A stretch of 10,319 nt of DNA. Origin: Pontimonas sp. (GTDB lineage: Bacteria > Actinomycetota > Actinomycetes > Actinomycetales > Microbacteriaceae). This document shows, one piece after another, positions 7,224 to 10,319 of the stretch (position 1 is the first letter of the stretch; each line of letters opens with the position of its first letter). The notes beneath the pieces are model-generated. The model saw only the letters and a program-made list of their open reading frames with translations. It did not search any database and was not told the origin of the DNA. The stretch is taken from NCBI GenBank assembly GCA_021741925.1, contig JAIOWW010000033.1, positions 1 to 10,319 of the forward strand. The letters are read 5' to 3'. The position numbers and the translations under genes are program-made.

Positions 7224-7229
7224 AGCCTA
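7224..7229 (-). promoter_or_regulatory. Candidate -10 box for a leaderless dapB transcript
   Basis: On the minus strand TAGGCT stands six bases before the dapB ATG, with TATCCC between. This is the same spacing as at dapA and the reductase-rhodanese gene. It lies in a 38-base gap that lacks a good ribosome binding site. No strong -35 is visible, so the assignment rests on spacing alone. Confidence 0.4.
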
Positions 7230-7255
7230 CAAGTGCACCGATGGGCGCTTGCTGG

Positions 7256-7531
7256 CTAGGACAAGCTCAGGAACAACTTCTCCAGATCATCGACGCTGAG
7301 GTCACCGTCTTTCGTCGGCCTACCATCCTCGGCCACGCACTCTTTCATGGCGGTGGCAATGATCGCGAACCCTGCCTTATCCAGCGCGCTGGATACAGCA
7401 GAGAGTTGGGTGACAACGGAACGACAGTCTTCCCCTTGTTCAACCATCGAGATGACGGCACCGAGTTGCCCCTGTGCTCGACGGAGCCGGTTGATGACTG
7501 GCTTCATGTCTATAGGTGTGTCCTCTGCCAT
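7256..7531 (-). CDS. CsoR-family transcriptional repressor, likely persulfide-sensing (CstR-like)
   Basis: The 91-residue all-helical protein matches the CsoR/RcnR/FrmR family (DUF156): VINRLRRAQGQLGAV (12-26) followed by EDCRSVVTQLSAV. It has the two conserved cysteines C36 and C65 (AMKEC), but position 61, where copper-sensing CsoR has the His ligand, is Ala (ATAMKEC, 59-65). A Cys pair without the His is the pattern of CstR-type members, which form inter-subunit persulfide or polysulfide bridges and then release DNA. The genomic partner agrees: the gene follows the persulfide reductase-rhodanese fusion by 21 bases. Its own ribosome binding site GAAGGAG (5-base spacer) is strong. It probably autoregulates its operon through the inverted repeat at 9229-9244. 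Specificity is inferred from residues and context. Confidence 0.9.
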   Translation of the reverse strand: MAEDTPIDMKPVINRLRRAQGQLGAVISMVEQGEDCRSVVTQLSAVSSALDKAGFAIIATAMKECVAEDGRPTKDGDLSVDDLEKLFLSLS

Positions 7532-7552
7532 GATTTCTCCTTCGGTAGCGCT

Positions 7553-9217
7553 CTAGGGGGTGCTCACAAGTTCTGGTTGGGTGGTTGCTGCCATTCCCAT
7601 TTGCCAAGTCAGGTAGCCACCATCGAGGTTTGCGACCTCGATACCGTGCTGCATCAAGATGCTGGCAGCGGTGTGACCGCGTTGCCCCACTCGACACGAC
7701 ACGATGATTTTCTGACCCTGGAAGGCCTCTACGTTATCCCGAAGCTCATCCAAGGTGATCAACTCTGAACCGGGGATGGCTCCTCGTGAGTATTCACCAT
7801 CGGTGCGCACATCGATCAAGCGCCAGCCCTCTGCCATCAACGTCTCCACCTCATGCCACTGCACTGCATTCTCGCCGGTGGCGCGATTCTCGTTGACATA
7901 GCCGAGCATGTTGACGGGGTCCTTGGCTGATGCAAACTGTGGCGCGTAGGAAAGCTCCAGATCGATCAAGTCTGTTGCGGTCATGCCACCAGCCATCGCA
8001 GTAGCGATGACGTCGATGCGCTTGTCGACACCTTCTTCGCCCACTGCCTGAGCGCCCAGTATGAGATCTGTCTCTGGATCGACGATGAGCTTCATCGCCA
8101 TCTGGACCGCGTCGGGGTAGTAACCGGCGTGGTTGATGGGGTGCGTGTGGATGATCCGCATCGCGCGGCCCTTCATTCCCAAGACCCGCTCGGTGTAGCC
8201 AGTGGACGCAGCGGCCATTCCGAAGAAGCCCACGATTGAGGTACCGAAAGCGGTAACCGCGTGTGCTGGTCGACCGGCAATAGAGTCGGCGGCTAAACGA
8301 CCGTGGCGATTTGCGAGTCCGGCGAGCGGCACAAGGCTGTAGCCGTCGGGGCGCTTCTTTTGTGCCACATCGCCCACGGCCCAAATGTAGGGGTCAGAGG
8401 TACGTTGTTGATCATCGACGACCACTCCACCGGCATCGCCCATCTCGAGTCCCGCCGCGACGGCAAGCTCAACGTTGGGTCGAGCTCCCACGGCAACCAC
8501 TGTCATGTCCGCTTCGATGGTGGAGCCATCAGCGAGCGACACTCCTGAGTCTGTAATGGCCTGGACCTGCGCGGAGAGTCGGACGTCAAGACCTCGGAAG
8601 CGAGCACGCTCCACAAGAGGCCAGGCCATCTCCACGTCCAAAGTTGGCATGAGTTGTGGGAGGGTTTCCACCAGCGTGGTGGCGATTCCTCGGTGAACGA
8701 GATTTTCGGCCAATTCCAAACCTATGAACCCGCCACCGACCACAATTGCGGTCTTGGCCGTCTCGGCAGCAGCGATGAGGCGGTCCATGTCATCCAGATT
8801 CCACAACACGTGAGCATCTTCAACACCGGGAATGGGGGGTCTAAACGGGGTTGAACCAGGACTTAAAACAAGCGCGTCATACCCAATCTCACGCGACTCT
8901 CCGGTTTCGAGGTTCGTGACCGAGACCGTCTTCTTGTCGCGGTTGATGGCGGTGGCTTCGGTGCGCAAGTGAACGTCAATGTTGAATCGCTTCTTGAGCT
9001 GTGCTGGCTGCTGGAGCACGAGAGAACCGCGGTGAGGGATCACACCGCCGACGTGATACGGAAGACCACAGTTGGCGAACGAGACAGCTCCCCCACGTTC
9101 GATGACGATAATTTCGGCACTCTCGTGGATTCGGCGGAGCCTGGTAGCGGCGGACATACCGCCGGCTACACCACCAATAATGACGACGGTGTGAGGGAGT
9201 GATGAAGCTGAGGTCAT
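7553..9217 (-). CDS. CoA-disulfide/persulfide reductase fused to a C-terminal rhodanese
   Basis: The 554-residue fusion begins with a pyridine-nucleotide-disulfide oxidoreductase. It shows the FAD motif VIIGGVAGGMSAA (12-24), the active-site SFANCGLPY with C50, the NAD(P)H motif VVGGGFIGLELAENL (159-173) and the second FAD motif WAVGDVA (279-285). The dimerisation domain carries GYYPD (365-369) and LSYAPQFASAKDPVNMLGY (422-440). A rhodanese domain follows (about 452-540), with LIDVRTDGEY and the active loop CRVGQRG starting at C508. C50 and C508 are its only cysteines. This architecture (CoADR-RHD, NADH persulfide reductase type) reduces CoA-persulfides or polysulfides with NAD(P)H, releasing sulfide in the cytoplasm. 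It heads a two-gene operon with the CsoR-like repressor. The ATG has no Shine-Dalgarno sequence and appears leaderless. Confidence 0.95.
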   Translation of the reverse strand: MTSASSLPHTVVIIGGVAGGMSAATRLRRIHESAEIIVIERGGAVSFANCGLPYHVGGVIPHRGSLVLQQPAQLKKRFNIDVHLRTEATAINRDKKTVSVTNLETGESREIGYDALVLSPGSTPFRPPIPGVEDAHVLWNLDDMDRLIAAAETAKTAIVVGGGFIGLELAENLVHRGIATTLVETLPQLMPTLDVEMAWPLVERARFRGLDVRLSAQVQAITDSGVSLADGSTIEADMTVVAVGARPNVELAVAAGLEMGDAGGVVVDDQQRTSDPYIWAVGDVAQKKRPDGYSLVPLAGLANRHGRLAADSIAGRPAHAVTAFGTSIVGFFGMAAASTGYTERVLGMKGRAMRIIHTHPINHAGYYPDAVQMAMKLIVDPETDLILGAQAVGEEGVDKRIDVIATAMAGGMTATDLIDLELSYAPQFASAKDPVNMLGYVNENRATGENAVQWHEVETLMAEGWRLIDVRTDGEYSRGAIPGSELITLDELRDNVEAFQGQKIIVSCRVGQRGHTAASILMQHGIEVANLDGGYLTWQMGMAATTQPELVSTP

Positions 9218-9223
9218 GGACCC

Positions 9224-9229
9224 AGTATA
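9224..9229 (-). promoter_or_regulatory. Candidate -10 box of the reductase-rhodanese/CsoR operon
   Basis: On the minus strand TATACT lies six bases (GGGTCC) before the ATG, giving a predicted leaderless transcript. It is the best match to the bacterial -10 consensus in the window. The hexamer 17 bases further upstream (TAGGTC) is a poor -35, as is common in actinobacteria. The adjoining inverted repeat overlaps this box by one base. Confidence 0.55.
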
Positions 9230-9244
9230 TACCCCCTAGGGTAT
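9229..9244. promoter_or_regulatory. CsoR/CstR-type operator (6-4-6 inverted repeat)
   Basis: The repeat ATACCC-CCTA-GGGTAT has perfect 6-base arms (9229-9234 and 9239-9244) around a 4-base centre. AT-flanked C/G tracts of this form are known for CsoR-family operators. It covers most of the spacer of the minus-strand promoter for the reductase-rhodanese gene and touches its -10 box, so bound repressor would block polymerase. It also lies upstream of a plus-strand TATTAT that could be the -10 box of the DUF2236 gene. The encoded CsoR-like protein is the obvious ligand. Confidence 0.75.
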
Positions 9245-9250
9245 CGGACC

Positions 9251-9256
9251 TATTAT
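9251..9256 (+). promoter_or_regulatory. Candidate -10 box for the DUF2236 gene
   Basis: TATTAT on the plus strand would start a transcript near 9263, with a leader of about 20 bases before GTG 9284. The -35 position at 17-base spacing (TATACC, 9228-9233) lies inside the operator arm and is a weak match. The reverse complement of the region also reads GATAAT, an alternative -10 for the opposite gene, so the direction is uncertain. Confidence 0.3.
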
Positions 9257-9283
9257 CAGCGACCTTCTGACACGGTAGTTCCC

Positions 9284-10222
9284 GTGCCTACCGGAAATCC
9301 TCTCACTCGCCTGCGTCTGAAGGTTCGGGGGCAGATTCTGACCATGCTCTCTGGTGACCCCCATGGTGAACCCGATTGGGTGAAAGCCATGAGCGAAGGG
9401 TCAGACCAGGGATACTTCGGCCCAAATTCCGCGGTGTGGCACGTCAATGGCGGCATCCCCGTCATAGTCGCTGGGGTACGAGCGCTCTTGATGCAAACGC
9501 TGCACCCAGGTGCGATGGCCGGAGTCCACGACCACTCTCGGTACGCAAGCGACCCGATTGGTCGCCTCTCCGGGACAGTGCGGTGGGTGGTGACGACAAC
9601 GTTTGGAGCCACTGACACCGTGGGGAACGAAACCTCTCGAGTGTCTAAGCTCCACACTCGTGTGAAAGGCGAGTACCAACCGGGTAACCCACCGGTGGAG
9701 TCGAAGGCATACTCCGCTCACGATGAAGACCTGATCGCCTGGGTTCATGTGGTCTTCACCGATGCATTCCTCCGCGCTCACCGCGAATGGGGCGACGAGA
9801 TTCCCGCCGAACGCGAGGGTGAAAGTGGTGAGGACCGTTATGTCCGCGAGTGGGCGCAAGCAGGACGGCTCATGGGGATGACAAATCCTCCCACGTCAGT
9901 AGCAGAGCTGGAGCGCGCACTCGAGGATTTTCGCCCCGTGCTCAGAGCTGACGATCGCGTGAAAGAAGCTCTGAGATTCTTGACGAAACCCCCGCTACCC
10001 CGGCTCGCACGACTGCCCTATTCCCTCCTCGTCGGGGGAGCCATCGTCACGATTGACCCTCAGTACCGGGAGATGCTGGGACTCAGGAGGCCGTGGTGGC
10101 CAGCGTCTTTTTTCACCAAGATCATGCTCGTCATCATCGGTCGCACCCTCGGTACAGAGTCCACCAGTAGGCGACGCGCCCGCGAACGTATCGCACGCCT
10201 GGAGGAAACTGGGTCTTACTGA
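9284..10222 (+). CDS. DUF2236/MpaB-family oxygenase-like protein
   Basis: The 312-residue protein matches the DUF2236 (MpaB/latex-clearing Lcp-related) family. It has FGPNSAVWHVNGG (45-57), ALLMQTLHPGAMAGVHDHSR (67-86), YSAHDEDLIAWVH (143-155) and LGLRRPWW near the C-terminus. Conserved histidines H53, H74, H84 and H155 are present, and His residues of this kind serve as heme or metal ligands in characterised relatives such as Lcp rubber oxygenase. Most members have no known substrate, so 'oxygenase-like' is the limit of the claim. There is no signal peptide; a mildly hydrophobic stretch lies near residues 245-255. The GTG start has no good ribosome binding site; the first internal ATG (codon 21) is not better placed. 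It is divergent from the persulfide operon and ends 7 bases inside the convergent FKBP gene. Confidence 0.88.
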   Translation: MPTGNPLTRLRLKVRGQILTMLSGDPHGEPDWVKAMSEGSDQGYFGPNSAVWHVNGGIPVIVAGVRALLMQTLHPGAMAGVHDHSRYASDPIGRLSGTVRWVVTTTFGATDTVGNETSRVSKLHTRVKGEYQPGNPPVESKAYSAHDEDLIAWVHVVFTDAFLRAHREWGDEIPAEREGESGEDRYVREWAQAGRLMGMTNPPTSVAELERALEDFRPVLRADDRVKEALRFLTKPPLPRLARLPYSLLVGGAIVTIDPQYREMLGLRRPWWPASFFTKIMLVIIGRTLGTESTSRRRARERIARLEETGSY

Positions 10223-10319
10223 ACGCCGAGGATGTCCACAACAAACACGATGGTGTCTGTTGCTCCAATGGAGCCATCCGAGGTTCCCCCCGAGGGCCCA
10301 TACCCAAGCTCCGGTGGGA
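10216..10319 (-). CDS. FKBP-type peptidyl-prolyl cis-trans isomerase, C-terminal fragment
   Basis: On the minus strand the frame entering from the window edge encodes 33 residues and a TAA stop (10218-10216). It reads PPELGYGPSGG, then SIGATDTIVFVVDILGVQ. This is the C-terminal strand pair of FKBP domains, which normally read 'IPPelgYG...gIPpnstLvFdVeLl', including the conserved active-site Tyr-Gly region. FKBPs catalyse prolyl isomerisation during protein folding. The rest of the gene, including any signal peptide, lies outside the window. Its end overlaps the convergent DUF2236 gene by 7 bases. Confidence 0.88.
   Translation of the reverse strand, partial: PPELGYGPSGGTSDGSIGATDTIVFVVDILGVQ

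Noticed and set aside
7256..7531. Copper-sensing CsoR
   Set aside because: The histidine ligand at position 61 is Ala, and no copper exporter or chaperone gene is nearby.
7241..7768. Plus-strand open frame of 175 codons across the CsoR-like gene and the rhodanese end
   Set aside because: It lies antisense to two clearly recognisable genes, and its translation has no domain pattern.
9401..9859. Minus-strand open frames inside the DUF2236 gene
   Set aside because: The plus strand carries the conserved DUF2236 histidine motifs; the antisense translations have none.
1..10319. tRNA, rRNA, CRISPR, insertion sequence or phage attachment site
   Set aside because: The window is almost wholly filled with recognisable genes, and I see no repeat arrays, transposase motifs or cloverleaf-like segments.

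Overview
The window looks like chromosomal housekeeping DNA from a high-GC Gram-positive actinobacterium, most likely in or near Microbacteriaceae. The grounds are ThyX instead of ThyA, RNase J, the thyX-dapA-rnj run, frequent GTG starts, several candidate leaderless promoters with a TAnnnT box six bases before the start codon, and actinobacterial families such as DUF4395. The genus cannot be fixed from the sequence alone. There is no tRNA, rRNA, CRISPR array or insertion sequence, and no gap between genes longer than about 110 bases.

Layout. (1) Positions 1-3539, minus strand, read right to left: thyX (thymidylate synthesis), dapA (first committed step of lysine/diaminopimelate synthesis), rnj (RNase J), then the first 33 codons of a second metallo-beta-lactamase/beta-CASP-like protein cut off by the window edge. 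(2) Positions 3643-6043, plus strand: a compact redox block of a membrane-anchored thioredoxin-like protein, a DUF4395 membrane protein, an OsmC-family protein and a TIGR01777-type epimerase, with overlaps at two of the three junctions. (3) Positions 6040-7217, minus strand: dapB and a small two-TM protein with a C-terminal TPR-like segment, coupled by ATGA. (4) Positions 7256-9217, minus strand: a CoA-disulfide/persulfide reductase fused to a rhodanese, followed by a CsoR-family repressor. (5) Positions 9284-10222, plus strand: an MpaB/DUF2236-type oxygenase-like protein. (6) Positions 10216-10319, minus strand: the C-terminus of an FKBP-type prolyl isomerase.

The most interesting part is block 4 with the divergent promoter at 9218-9283. 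The CsoR-like protein keeps both sensor cysteines (C36, C65) but has Ala at position 61, where copper-sensing CsoR has His. That is the pattern of persulfide-sensing CstR-like members, and its partner gene is a flavoprotein-rhodanese fusion of the type that reduces per/polysulfides. A perfect 6-4-6 inverted repeat (ATACCC-CCTA-GGGTAT, 9229-9244) overlaps the fusion gene's -10 box by one base and fills most of the spacer upstream of it; it may also affect the divergent DUF2236 gene. I infer a self-contained, autoregulated sulfane-sulfur response unit that may include an oxygenase-like protein of unknown substrate. The thioredoxin-DUF4395-OsmC block is a second thiol-related unit, and its promoter carries a 9-base match to one side of that operator.
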